This document shows positions 23,565 through 36,250 of a stretch of 64,000 bases of DNA, piece after piece. The notes beneath the pieces are model-generated. The model ran no database searches. It saw nothing but the letters and a program-made list of their open reading frames with translations, and was not told the origin of the DNA. How positions within the stretch are numbered: position 1 is the stretch's first letter; every line of letters starts with the position of its first letter. This DNA is from Hymenolepis diminuta (lineage: Eukaryota; Platyhelminthes; Cestoda; Cyclophyllidea; Hymenolepididae), in contig CAADRB010000054.1 of assembly GCA_900708905.1 (NCBI GenBank), positions 654,592 to 718,591 on the forward strand. The letters are read 5' to 3'. The position numbers and the translations under genes are program-made.

Positions 23565-24890
23565 AACTTAACTTGAATGTTTTGTGATATTTCTGTAAAT
23601 ATTATTGATCTACGATGGAATTTTCAAATATGCCGAAGTTTGTCGAAATCAAACTAAATAGTTCTATCATCAACATTTCTCCTTAAATTAAATATGTAAA
23701 AGACATGCAAGTTAACATTTTTATGGCCAAATCTATATGAATTAGGTGATATGAGGTAAGCACTGTGGAATGAATGATGAAATATTATAGAAAATACTCT
23801 TTAAAATTACTATTTCATTTCTTGTAGCTCTTGGCTTAGAAATGCTGATTCAATGGTCAGATTCCCATGTCAATCCAATTTGGGCTAAGGTACGTGAGTG
23901 TTAATTTCCAAATTATCTTGTATTCTCAATAGACAGGTTGGAAATGTAAGAAGAGGGTTTTGTAGTTAATGGGCACATTGATTTTCACTTTGTACTGTAG
24001 CATATTCATTATTTTTTTATCCTTTATGACATATCGGTCAAGGTTGAAGAGTGAACGCGAAGTATCAGCCAGAATTAGTGTGAATATGTAAGTCACAGAT
24101 CAGTTCCCCTGTGAGCTATTGACTATTCATTTCATTGGATGTTATGCTATTGAATATTTTCTCATATATTTATTCCTCTCTCTGTTGGTTTGAATTACAT
24201 ACAATGGTTGATAGATGTATCGACAGATCAATGAGTGTCCTAACTCCATAAACAGCAAAATAGCCAGTTTTTTATGAATACACTAAAGAAAAAATTTTAC
24301 AATTGCCTGTATAATATAGTGTAGCACACTGCCACATTTACAGCGCTTTTTGGTTCTTCCGTATGGTTGTTCATAAAATTAAAAAAAATAAATTCCAATA
24401 CTAAATTATTAAGTTTTAAATTAAGTATAAGACCACATAGTAAAATTAGTCAATTATTTTGACAAGATTTAGTGAATTAAAGCGTCAAAGTCAAAGTAGC
24501 ATATAATCTTCAAATGTTTGTTTTAGTTAATTGTTAAACTACCACTTTGGACGAATTCGTTCTTGGCCTTTTAACGGGTTTTCGGTAGTTTGCTTTGGTT
24601 ATTGTTATATTATTCCAGTGTTAAGCAGAATTAACATACTGAACAATCTTATGCGATACACAGATTTTAAAATTGTAATCATTTTTGAATGTCAATGGAT
24701 ATTTTTGTGGCATATTGTTGCTTGATTTTTATGAAAGTGTTTAAATGTAAAATGTTGCAAATTTTGCATTTATTTTTCGAATTCGTGTCAAAATTTGTTT
24801 AATATTTCCAACTGTACAGTTTTGCCTACTTTTTCAGAATTGGTTTATTACTTTTCTTCTCATGTTATAAATACGATATTTCTCTTTTAG
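23565..24890. other. Region between the heavy-chain gene and the disordered-protein gene, with one exon-like segment
   Basis: Mostly AT-rich and non-coding. The exception is 23828-23889, an exon-like stretch between TTTCATTTCTTGTAG and AAG|GTACGTG. It reads LGLEMLIQWSDSHVNPIWAK and resembles the start of the last heavy-chain exon (ELIQWGHTDAADF). It may be an alternative or decayed duplicate exon. Confidence 0.4.
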
Positions 24891-24895
24891 TAGTT

Positions 24896-27800
24896 ATGCG
24901 TCCCTCAATTAGCTATAGCAGTTTATCTGGTCCAACAGCTCCTTACGGAAGTCCTCCAAATGGAAATGCAAACTTCTCTTCTGCTTCGGGTTCTAACCAA
25001 ATTCGCCCTCAACTTCCATACAATTCCGCGTTATTTTTTAATACGATGGTTGCAGCCGCAGCAGTAAGCTATTTTTCCTTTTCATTCCTTTAAAAATTTT
25101 TGCAGCTTGCTTTTCTCTTTCTTCTAAAATTGGATTAAATATTTTTCTCTGTTCGGCCTTAAATATGGTCATTTTTGCGAAGCTTTCAGTTCTTGTTGTG
25201 GTTTGTTTTAAATATTCTTCATAAGTGGCTTTAGGTCTGATTCCTTTTCAGTAATTTTTTAAAATAATATTAGCGAGGTCTTAACTATTTAGTTATGAAT
25301 CTTTGGAAATATTACGTTAATCTTAAACTCATAGCTTGAAGTAATTGGGGCGTTTGTTTGAGAATTGTAGTCTATTGATGTACCATGGTAAAGAAAGGAA
25401 GGTATTTCTTTTCATTAGTATTTCTTCGTCTTTTTATGGTTCCAATATCGCTTTTGGGAAGGTTTAAATGTTGCTCAAGGTTATCTTTCACGCTAATAGA
25501 TTGATAATTTATTTTCTTTCGCATTTTATTGTTTGATTTCATTTCACGCTAAAATGCTAGACTATCACTCTTGTCTAGTAAATGCATTTGATTTCATGTT
25601 TTTCATTTTTAAGCGTAATTTTTACATTGTTTAGATCTTAAGTTTATGAGATCTTTAATGGTTAAACATTGGGTTGTTCCTCAACAGTTTGTCACTATTA
25701 AATCTCCTTTTTCGCCCTCCATAACGGCAGACTGATCATAAAGAAGCTTTGAACAGTTTCAAGTGTTAATGACTTAGTCCTTTCATTAATGGCCAGTTAT
25801 AATTTTTATCCTTTATTTCATTCCATTAAGGTTTAAAATACCCGTTTATTTATATCAAAGAATTTAAGGCACATAAGCTAGCAATGTTTCTATTATAGCT
25901 TTCTCGTTAGTCGCCATTTAATCTGAATAATTCTGTACTTTGTTATTTAAAACCAAATATGTGGCAATACGAAGCTCGTTTGGGGTCATTTGAGCATACA
26001 AGCTCCTGAATCTTACTCAATATTGATTTATGAGGAGCTAGCTGTTCGCTCTCCATTATGTTCTCCATAAGTTTACTAATGTTGGAGTAAATGACTCATT
26101 CTTAATTATTCAAACATCAGCATTTTGAAGTTAGCTATTTTTTGTTTTGGATGTCCTTGTAGTGTTTGTCTTTATTAGCATCAAGTTAACCTCTAAGGTC
26201 ACAAAAGCTTATGCAGACCTTCTACTTATCGATTTTTATCTGGTAACCTCATTTTATGGCTCTGTTTATGTACAATTTATGGTTATTTCTGAAATTCGTG
26301 TCTGTCGGTCTTAATGAAGATGCCTTTGAAAAAGGTTGTATTAAAGGCTCCTCTAATTGAAACTTCTCTCTTTAAAATAAGCAAGCACTGATAACCGTAC
26401 AAGTAATTCTAATATGTATTTTGTTTTCCTTCTAATTTATCGTTTTCTTTAAGCATTGATTCATTATCAAGGTTAAGTTATCATGTCTTGGCCTCTTGTT
26501 TTAGTATAATTAAACAAGATAATGTATGATAGCTAGCGGGTCTGGGTTCTATGCCAATATAGATGGAAAAGCTAATGAAAATAGTTTCGAACTATTTTCC
26601 AAATGCGCAAATTCAGCTACCACAAGAAGGAATAAAGCAGAGTTAGTGATGAAAATTATTTTTAGACAAGGGGAGAATGAAGGCCGGGGAACGAGTGAAA
26701 TAACGATAATAGATAGCGTAGATAGGAATAGTCACTTCAATCTCTTCAATACCATTCAAGCACAACGAGTTTTATTCTTCACAGTAAAAAGAGCTTACGA
26801 TCATTCATTCATTCTCTTTTTTTAGGTTACACATAACGGCACTTTTGAGCAAAATGTACAGGTAATTTGCTTTGTAATGTGCTATTTTTGGAGTATTTAA
26901 TTATATAGGTATCTCAGTTTTAACTCTAAACACCTGCTTGTTAACTATTTTATTAGTTCAGGTAATCATCACTTTTGGGTAACACTTTGTTCCACTTTTC
27001 TGGATATTAGCTTTAGTTACCAAGACCTAAATTGGTCATTTGCTGGCTTATAGTGTCACCTAAATCCACTAGTAGCACACTTATTTGATGACCTATTTTT
27101 ACTGATCTGTTTATACACAAATTATTTACTTAGTCGTTGGGTTATCGCTATAACCTAAATAACTCCTTTTAATGTTGATATGTTTTCCTAATTCATGGTC
27201 ATTTCTTTGCTTGTCCATTTTGGTGAAAGAGTCTGTATTTAAGGTGATGTTTTTAAAAGGGAAAATTGTTATGTTGAAGCCTCTCCTAGTTAAAGGTGTT
27301 TCCTTGGAGGTCTACTTAAAAGGGAATTAGTTTATTCCGTCCTTTTTCCCGTACCTTTCCATGAGGGTTTTTGTTCCTCATTCAAGTGTGTCTAACTCCT
27401 ATCTATACTTTTATTGATTTGAGTCACTGTCTCATTTTACCTGCAGTCTTAGGGAAGTTTTTCGGTCATTTTGTTGGATCGATTTCTACTTGGCCTAGAG
27501 TAACCAAAATTGACCTCAATGGCCAATCGATTTGTTGAGTATTTAATTGTCTTGATCAAAAGGTCGTGGATTTTTTATTATCTGAATGAACTTTTTAAGC
27601 AACTTTTCTAATGAACTAGACTTCTTTGCAAGTAATGCAGTGAGAAGTGACCTGAAATTGTGCACTTTAGAGTTTAATTTAGGGTGGGAAAATCACAATT
27701 ACTATAGAAGGAGACGAGGATCTTCAGTCATCAGACTACCACTTTCGCCCACATAACTGCTGTGCTAATCCGTGATCATTTCTACCCGTCTAGTCTACTG

Positions 27801-30262
27801 AAAAAAAGCTTTTATTTAAGGTGGTACAAAGGTTAATTTGCTTGTTTACGAAGTCACGGCTCATAAGTTCTGTGCTCATCGGTGCATATCCAGTAAGCAG
27901 AGTGGCCAACCGCTCTGGTTATCACCTAACTAACTAGTATACTTTCCTAAGCCATGATTATTTCTTGTTTTTCTTGGAAGGCTAGATTTCTTTTAAAGTG
28001 ATGATGCACTGTTTAGTCCTCTACTTTTATTTAACATCTGCTTGATCCTAGGATCACTTTACTTCTCATGGACTTTCTAAATATGTGATGATTTCTTTTT
28101 AGCGGCCTGTTTATTCAGACCATTTAGCCATCTAGTAACCGCTGATGTAATTTCCTGGTCTATGATTATTTCTTCTCTACCTGCTCGCCTATTTTGGTGA
28201 AATTGCCTGATTTAAGGTGTTTTTTGGAAACAAAGGATCGCTACACTGAAGCCTTCCATAGATAATGTCACTTCCATGGGGGTGTTATGTAGAGCAAACT
28301 GTGATTAATATTGTAGATACGGATCTTACTCTTTTACTCAGCCGTCGAATCTTACGTCTCCTAGGGAAGGTATTGTAAAATATTTCAATTTCAAATTCAA
28401 ATATATCCTTGAATTCTGCCTTTAATTTAATCCTGTTTCAGTTTGCTCTTGAGAATATTAAATTGAGCTGCTGAGATTGTTAACGTGGTCATTTATTGAA
28501 CAAGTATCTGCTTTACTTAGAGTAGATTTGGAAGACTCGACTTCTTAGCAGGTACGATGGTAGGAATTGGTTTGAAATTGTGTTTCTTAAAGCTAAATTT
28601 AGGTTGAAAAAATCCCAGTTAATACAGAGGGGGCAATAGTCTTTTGAACTTTTACAAAAAGAGGAAGAAAAGAATTTTATTTTAAATACTATTTTATATT
28701 CCATACAAGAACATAAACACATCAATGCTGATGAAGTGTCACCCATTTTATTTGTGGTGATCTTCAGAATTAATAGGAATTTTTTATCCTGCCTTACATT
28801 TGGGACGCAGAACATTGTTTTTATTAATTGTCTGTTGGAACTATGTGAAACAGCCCCAGAAACAGTCCTTTTTGTACCTTACTTGAATAGACGTTTGCAA
28901 TCACTCTTGAGGCACAATGGAGTTAGCAGCTTGGCGGAATGGGGTGATTGGGTGTTGAACCATCCCAGATTTTACACATAGTACCTTAATACTATAAAAC
29001 GCAGAACGTAAAAACCACTGTATGCGCCAGGCTGATCAATGTTCTTTAAAATTACTTCGGGGCTAAACGAGATTATATATGTTGACTTTTAACTAGATCT
29101 TATAAAATAGAGCCTTAAGGAATATTTTTACCTATTTATTACGTCTACAAGGTCAGTGGTCACAATATGGGTTCTTATTGTTGCAAATCCAATAATGTAA
29201 AAGGTCAGTCCCATTGGTTAATTCTGGCCTGCAAGCGGAGCAGGTAGAATACGAGTTTCTCACAAGTGCAGCTCCTAGATACTTTCCCTCTATCTCAATA
29301 CAAATTATAAAATTAGCAATATGGAAGACTTCCGTCGATCCTAAATAACAGTTAAAGAGTGAAACGGTTCTCAAGGAAATAATTTTAACATTTGAGAATG
29401 CGTGAGTGTGTAGAAAGGTCCTTTATTGCAATTCAGCAATTGCCTGTTTTCGTTTGTAGAATAGCCTTACCTTACCAAATATGATGGGTCAGAGTGCTCC
29501 TAATGTAGCCGCATACAATGCTGCCTATCAGAATGCGGCATATAATCAATACTATTATCAACAGCAATGCGCCAATGTCAATCTACAACGGCAAAATTCT
29601 GCATTTCAACCGGCTATCAATTATGTTGTCCCACAGTACCAGCCTAACTCAGCGAAGGTATTGTAGATGAAAAATACTAACTACTGAAAGTATTTGAGTA
29701 GCTATTCTTCAAATTGGATTATTTCAGATTACGAAAGATGCGTCTACGGCTCCCTCACGTAAGACTAAGAAACGTCCACCATCTGAGCCGCCAGAGAAGT
29801 TGGACTTGAGAAGACGTGAGGATTTCAACGAACTGGCTCGAGCAAGAACAGATATACTCCTTAAAGACAAATCTTTATTTACAGTGAGTTGTCGCAAGAT
29901 TTCCTCTTCTCGCTATTTTGAATAGGATTTTAACATACTTGTTTTATTCTTAGCCACTTACAGTTAACGATGCAATGGCGAATGGATCTTCTACGTCATC
30001 TTGTAATTCACTAAATAGTGATCAAATGTCTGCGTCAAATGCCCTCTCCTTGAAGAATCGAGAACTCCTAAATGCTCTTCTTGATGAGAGAGTTCGACAA
30101 CTTTTAATGTCCCCGTCGATAATGGAATCACTACGTGCTAAACAGGCCGCTATCAACAAGAAAATGAGGGAAGAAGAGACTTTTATTGCGAAAATGAGAA
30201 AAGCTGGCACACTTCCTATTTCAGTAGATCCTGGTACGACAGTTAACACAGCTATGGGGTAA
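24896..30262 (+). CDS. Unrecognised Q/N/Y-rich, largely disordered protein with a C-terminal charged helix region
   Basis: I do not recognise the family. Exons are 24896-25063, a 36-nt microexon 26826-26861, 29460-29657, 29728-29883 and 29954-30262. Every junction is phase 0, so the microexon can be included or skipped, giving 288 or 276 residues. The N-terminus is Ser/Pro/Gly/Asn-rich. Exon 29460-29657 is prion-like (AAYQNAAYNQYYYQQQ). The next exon is basic and charged (KTKKRPPSEPPEKLDLRRRE, then ARARTDILLKDKSLF). The last exon is Ser/Asn-rich, followed by a probable coiled coil (LLNALLDERVRQLLM to MREEETFIAKMRKAG). No signal peptide or membrane segment is visible. Composition suggests a nuclear or RNA-associated protein, which is inference only. 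An acceptor (TCTCTTTTAG) sits 5 bases before the ATG, so the start follows a leader exon or trans-splicing. Confidence 0.7.
26265..28660. repeat. Diverged tandem array of about 0.95 kb units inside an intron
   Basis: Related blocks recur at 26265-26385, 27190-27320 and 28155-28290. Common elements are a TGGT(C/T)ATTTCT start, TTTTGGTGAAA, ATTTAAGGTG, and GAAGCCT(C/T)(T/C)CC. A second block recurs at 27590-27720 and 28510-28640 (GACTTCTT, TGAAATTGTG, TTTAGG(G/T)TG). The spacing is about 920-965 bases in each case, which implies old tandem duplication and not scattered insertion. The array lies in the largest intron of the disordered-protein gene, just 3' of its microexon. Confidence 0.5.
27845..27930 (+). 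mobile_element. Partial tRNA-derived SINE
   Basis: A short segment with GTCACGGCTCATAAG, TCATCGGTGCATATCC and GAGTGGCCAACCGCTCTGG matches the central part of the SINE family. Both ends are lost or too diverged to see. Confidence 0.4.
29195..29315 (+). mobile_element. 3' half of a tRNA-derived SINE
   Basis: GTCAGTCCCATTGGTTAATT, GCAGGTAGAATACGAGTTTC and CAAGTGCAGCTCC match the SINE body, followed by a pyrimidine-rich tail. It sits just upstream of the exon beginning at 29460. Confidence 0.45.
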
Positions 30263-32134
30263 AAGTGCTTCTTTGAAGGTATATTTTTACGATTAACTCT
30301 TGATGGCATTTATATTCTCGTATCGTTTTATGTACTACTCTTTTGTAATATTAATTTTAACAACATTTTTACAGAAAGTATTGGAGTTCTCTTTTTCATT
30401 TGCTAGGGGACGGAAAACGTAGTTGCGGTTGATTTTAGAAACTCGGACAAGTCTAACCCTTTCTTGAATCAAATAATGGTGTAAATGTTTGATTGAAAAT
30501 TATGTGTTTACTATGAAAGGGATAAAAGCCATTAAGTGATCCGTTCTCGTCCCTTATCATTTGGTTAAAATAGACGGGTTTTATTTCCCAAATTCCCGTT
30601 AGAGGGTTATTAGTAAGTTAACTAATGATTTGATCACTTTTTATTTGGAATATGAGCAAAGGTTTTCTTTTATCTAGATCAGTCTGTTCTATTAACTTAT
30701 CATTTCTTTTTTTGAAATTCAGGTTGTAAAGAGGACAAGACTGTGCAGATGTATTTGTGATAATATAGAGATCGGTTATTCTGGATGGGGTCAAACGTGC
30801 TTGGTAATATGCAGAAATTAGCTAATCAGTCCTCTATCATTGCATTGGATTTCGAGAGTATGCTTAGAGTTGCATAAGAGTAATTCTCTTGTTTCGTGAA
30901 TCCCACTTTGTTATTAAGTTAAATCAATTATTTTCTATGAATGTGATTGAAGTTCTCAGGCTGCCTTCCACGTCCGTGTCCGGGAACGTAATCTTGCCAC
31001 TGTTTTAGTTGTTGACTAACTAGTCAGCCACTCATTTTTTACTGACCTAAGCAGTGCCTCTATAGAGTGTTACATGTCTGCGGATTTCTCCTGGGTCTGA
31101 GCGACTGTAGTATATACCGGTGGACAACCAGTAATGTCGGCGTCAGCCTAAAATATATCAGCGATAACGGCGTTATACTACATTTCCTGAATTTTTCTCC
31201 ACCCTGTTGCATCAGTTGATATCTTGATTTCCCGCAGCGGAAGGAATTTTAAAGCTCTGCTTTTGTAAGAATGTAGTCACATTTTCCATTTGAATCGAGT
31301 GTTGCAATCTATAAGTTGACGTCGTTTGGTGTATTCTATTTTCTTGAAAGCAGAATAGTAAATGATTAAAGTGTGCTAATAGTAACTCGAAGATTTTCTT
31401 GAAATAGCAGATTTAGGGCCTCAATTTCACAAACCTCTGTCTAAGGGGAAAGAATTTGGAATCTAGTGCCTTCTCTATTTCATATTATCATGGTTTTAAC
31501 TATAACAATATTTACGAAAGGTAAATTGCACCGGAAACCTGAGGCGAAGAGAAGTGTTGCTGGGATGTCTAAATATATGTAATCAAATTCATCTTATTGG
31601 ATAAATACAGAAATGGGAATATGTTTAGTCAGTTTGTTTACGGCAATGAAATTAGCACAGTATGTTTAGATAGGGGTCAGCCAATGAGTCTAAAATTTAT
31701 TAGATGTAGAACTTGAAGGTAGTCAGGAGTGTTGGTTAATTAAAGAAGTCACAGTTGATCTGTGTCACTCACAAGAGGTACAAATTTGTGGTTCAGTAGA
31801 TCAGTCGATTGAAATTGAAGTCTATTGAAGGGAGGAGATAGATTGGGTAGCTTCCTTCTAAAGAGTCACCCTTCTAATTTATCAAGACCTTCACCACAAA
31901 TCAAGATGGGAGAGATGGCAAGTAAGTGAGGAGCCGAGTTTATTTACCAAGGTCAGTAATCTCTGGAGTGAGAGAAGAAAATATGGAGAAAAGATTGGTT
32001 GATTGAGCTGCAGATGTTTGATATTAACGACGTATCGTGTGTTTATAGTTTATAAGTAAGATTGTTTGCCTACGCGGATGTACAAAAACTTGAGATCAGA
32101 ATAGGCGATCTATGGCGGGATAACAGCAAGAGTT
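30263..32134. other. 3' UTR and intergenic sequence, no gene seen
   Basis: Sequence downstream of the disordered-protein gene. AT-rich, with no supportable open frame, RNA gene or repeat. Confidence 0.45.
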
Positions 32135-32325
32135 TAAAACGCGATGGGGGTACCGGTGACACTTTTGTCACCGTGCTCGTTTGTTGTGTCAGAGTTTCCC
32201 AGTTCGATTCCCATCGACATAGCCATGTGAGGAATGGCTAAGTCTGGATAACATGGAGGGCTGCAAAATTCGGGTCTTACCAGGGAGGCTTCGCTGTGTC
32301 CCTTTCTACTCAAGATGACAGTTGC
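32135..32325 (+). mobile_element. tRNA-derived SINE, near full length
   Basis: An A-box-like GGGGGTACCGGTGACA is followed by the B box GTTCGATTCCC at 32202-32212. The family body follows (GGAATGGCTAAGTCTGG, ATTCGGGTCTTACC, GGAGGCTTCGC). This is the copy with the best-preserved internal promoter. Confidence 0.75.
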
Positions 32326-34684
32326 AAAATTTCAATGTGGATTCTTTACGTTACTTGAGGTCACAATAAACCACTATGTGAAAGGTGAGGTTATATAACT
32401 CTTGAGGTAGAATTAACATTTTGAGGAGCATATGAATAGTTCCGACTTAGAGCACTAGTTTTGTTGGTGGTAAATTGAGATCCAGCGTTTGTGGTATCTC
32501 GGGTCATATTAAGAGGGAATATTGAGGTTATATTAAAATCTCAATTCCGCAGAAAAGTCTGATCGGACAATTGACCTTAAACTAGGTCATAATATCCTTA
32601 TACTGCTTGAGATAACTTGTAAACACTAACTCTACCATTCAAAAAATGAGCTTATCGATACTACTAAATTTGAAAATAGTAATGGTTGAGAAGTAATCGA
32701 TTCATTTATTGTAGGTGGAGGCCTTTTTAACTCGAAATACTTGGAAAGACCTTTGATCATGACGTCCTTTATCTAGAACTCGTTAATTCATTGAAGTATC
32801 ACGTGAAAAATTACATCTTCCACTGTATGCAATCACGATAATAATGAACTAGACATAGCAAATTCATTCCCTAGTACCTCAGCTGGCGTGGGTGTTAGGG
32901 CTGGTAAATATCAGTTAGATAAATAAATATCGGTAAGATCCGTTTTATATGGCCATAAAATGCTTGATATTTCATTTTATTATCCATTAGTAAGAGCTGG
33001 AGCGTTTTCTTTTTTTACATCCTGGGAAAACATGTATGGACATCGAATTACAAGAACTGTTTGGGATCAAAGTTAGAACACAAATTTGTTGATACCTTAA
33101 GAATGCGAAAACGCAAATGTTGATCCATTTATCTCCTCTGTCCTTACTGTCAGGTGATGAAATTTTAATGATTGATCATCAGATGTAATGTACATTTTAT
33201 GCGAAACCATGAAGATATTTAATTCCCTTACCAATTTTATTCTCTATTTACTAAGGTGTCAGCAAATAACAAAAGAGTTTATAGATATTCTTAACAATAA
33301 CCTTAAATTACGGGTTATTTGATTATCAAATTAGTAACCATATTCCGTCGTTTGCCGCCCTCGCATTAACAAGCCAATTGAAATTACTCTGTCGGTTATA
33401 TTGGAGGTAAGAACAGTTTGTTTTGATCCAACCCCTGCCAAAAAAAGCGAAATCACAGGGCCAATCACCATGCCAAATGTTTAACAATATCAACTGGACA
33501 GTTAATAACTTTGGGTGCTAAGTATATAATTTTTAAAAGAATTTTTAAGAAGGACAATATTTTAGTAAACAGAATAGTGGAGTTATTGTAATGGTAATAT
33601 GTTTGATATATATAATTTTCAGCTATTTACAAGACATTAATATGCTCTTCTCTTTAATATGGGCTGAAATCCATTTGAAGAAGGGAATAAGTCAGTATCA
33701 GTGATTAAATTGACAGAATTTCAAGGACAGATCTTCAGTGAAAATGATGCTGAGTTCTTTCCATGCAAACATGACCTCATCAAGTGTTTTAAGCATCAGA
33801 CCGTCTTTTGTGCAGGAATAGTGAATGCGAATAGAGCAAACTGAGAGAGGAGGAGAATAGTATTGATTATTTTATTACCCAAAATCAATGTACTAGTAGT
33901 AATAGTACTGGAATTCAGAGTAAGAACTTTAGTAAATTTTGTGACGCTAATGAATTGGCACAAAAGCGATGTTTCCAAGAGGCATAAGATGCAATTGGGT
34001 CCTTTTCTTTCATTCATTTGTTATGATTTATTCAGTACACAACATACTCCCACGTCTTTCTTTTTCCTCATTGTCAAATTATTGATCGTAATCTGCCTCT
34101 TTTTCAACAAATTGCAGATAATTTACGAGCATTGAGTGGACTTCAATAATCCCTCGTTGATGACTCCAAATCTAACTTTCCACATACAGTGAGTATCGAA
34201 ACAACAGTATTGAGAATGGGGTTATTAAGTTAGCCCAGACCAAAGTGATGATTTGAGAATAGGGACAAGTTGCCCGATTAAGGTGTGGTTTTGTGCAGAT
34301 GCCTAATTTCCGCAAGAGAATTCATTGAAAGTGAGTCTGTGTGGATCATAATGGTAATGGGTCAGTTAAAGACATCAGCACATTTTCATTTCAGTATCTA
34401 AGTCCAAAAATGTATTTGTGAATGCTCCATCTCTTTTAGATAACTTGATAAGCACACCGGAAGTCTACATATCTCCAACATTTTCCAAGTTTTAAGACGG
34501 AAGATGTCAATACATTTTCAAGCGAACAAATAGTATTCAGGTAGAAAATGTGCATTATTATTTACTAGGTAATCCAAATTACGACTAATGAAATTTGAAT
34601 TCTGTAAAGTGAACTATCCATTAAATAAATATTATACAACCCAATTTCTAAAATTCCGATAAAGTAAGGCTATTTTATACATTG
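32326..34684. other. Intergenic, no gene seen
   Basis: AT-rich sequence with only short, unconvincing open frames. Nothing to annotate. Confidence 0.45.
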
Positions 34685-35110
34685 TCTTTGCTCTCAACAA
34701 TGAAGGATGAATCCCTATGCATCTTCAAAAGTTTTATCAAGGTAATCAATAATCTCTGAGACATAGTTATCTCGACATCACAATGGTGCTTGAAGTGTTT
34801 GACCCAGCTGCAACCTCAAGTTTACTGTAGGGAACCGTCGTGTGTCCCTAGGTGATTTATTTAAAGTCGAGGGATAACCTAATTAAGCGGTCTTTGAATG
34901 AGCGTTACTAGTGTTCAGTTTCCCCAATCAGCAGTGTTTGGAGCCATTCCCTCTACTGTGAAACTGTTAAAGCTCCATTTTATGCACACAAGGAGGGGAG
35001 GGGATGGGAGCAGATGTACACTTGCCATTTACGGGCTCCTACGCTTAACTCTCATCTCCTCTGCCCTTCATTTCTCTCTTACTCTCTCGTATTTTAACCG
35101 CTGCTACCTC
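34685..35110. repeat. Dispersed repeat family A, copy 2
   Basis: Same family and orientation as 21060-21450. Shared blocks are TGAATCCCTATG, ATCTCTGAGACAT, CAATGGTGCTTGAAG, GTTCAGTTTCCCC and TTCATTTCTCTCTTAC. Confidence 0.6.
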
Positions 35111-36059
35111 AACAAACTGGTGACCTCGTGAGTACTCACCTTTCTGATGAACAATATCTTTTCCATACCCTGATCTTAACCACTTATTGGACTTATTGTT
35201 AATCGATTGCAGTTGCTTTACCACAATGAAAAGTGTTGTGAGTTATAATAATTAACCTAGAGAATCTATTTGATGGAAGACATTATACATAGAGACTGGA
35301 AACTCACCTTAGTAAAGGGATTTCAGACAATCGTCTTGAGGGACAATATCTAGGATCCTCAATCTAGTCCGCCTGTTGAATTTCTCTTTCTAACTCTGTT
35401 TAAACGCACGTTATCACTATAGTATCAGGACTCATTTTACTAAACAAAAATTCATATTTGGGCAAAAAGGATTCAAATCATTACGGCGAGTGAGTCCACC
35501 TACTACGGCACTTTTAGTTACTTCCTTTAAAGCCTAAATTGGAAGCGATAGAGAGGGAGGCTTATTCGGATTTCCTCCAAAAGCACACCTATTTCAGCCC
35601 AAAATGTTGTTAGAAAAGAATATTAGGCACATTATATTTAAATATTGTACAAATATATATTTTCGAATTAAGTACACGTTTCCAATCAATTCCAGCCATC
35701 CGAAATCGGGTTATATTTGAGTGTGTGCTGGTATCAAGATGACCAAAAATTGGAAAAAAAATGCAAATTGAGTATTTTAAATGATCAGAGAGTAATATGA
35801 ATACTTCTCGGTAAAAAATTAAGGAAATCCATGTGTATCTTGCTTAAAATTTACCCTTCGCATTTTATGTAAATTTCGTCCGCAATGAGGAAATGTCCGT
35901 GAAAATGGCATCACTAATGAGCTGTTTCCAACAGGTTTCCTTTTGACCCAAAATGTCAGACACAACAAGCGTGAGAAGAAGAAATAGTCCACGCAACCAC
36001 TCTTCTTGCTTTTCTGCGCTACCGGATGTGGGTTTTCATATTATCAACCCAACTACAAG

Positions 36060-36250
36060 ACTGCTCAACGAAATGAAGAGAAAATGTTTCCATGAATATA
36101 AAACTTTTGAAATTAAATATTTCCGGTCAAATGTGGAAAGGAAAGTGAAATTGCAGTGATGATTATCATAAAGACTCACAGAACTCTCCCTCTCTCTCTT
36201 TCTCTCCCTCCAACATGCAAGAACTGAAAAGGTATGCATTCTATTATCCA
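36060..36250. repeat. Dispersed repeat family B, copy 1
   Basis: Resembles 51430-51600 in the same orientation. Shared blocks are CTGCTCAACGAAATGAAGAG, TTTCCATGAA, GAAAGTGAAATT, CATAAAGACTCACAGA and CATGCAAGAACT. An open frame at 35953-36159 runs into the repeat and is not supported as a gene. Confidence 0.55.

Noticed and set aside
35953..36159. 68-codon ATG frame
   Set aside because: It runs into dispersed repeat B; the matching part of the second copy at 51430 is not kept as an open frame.
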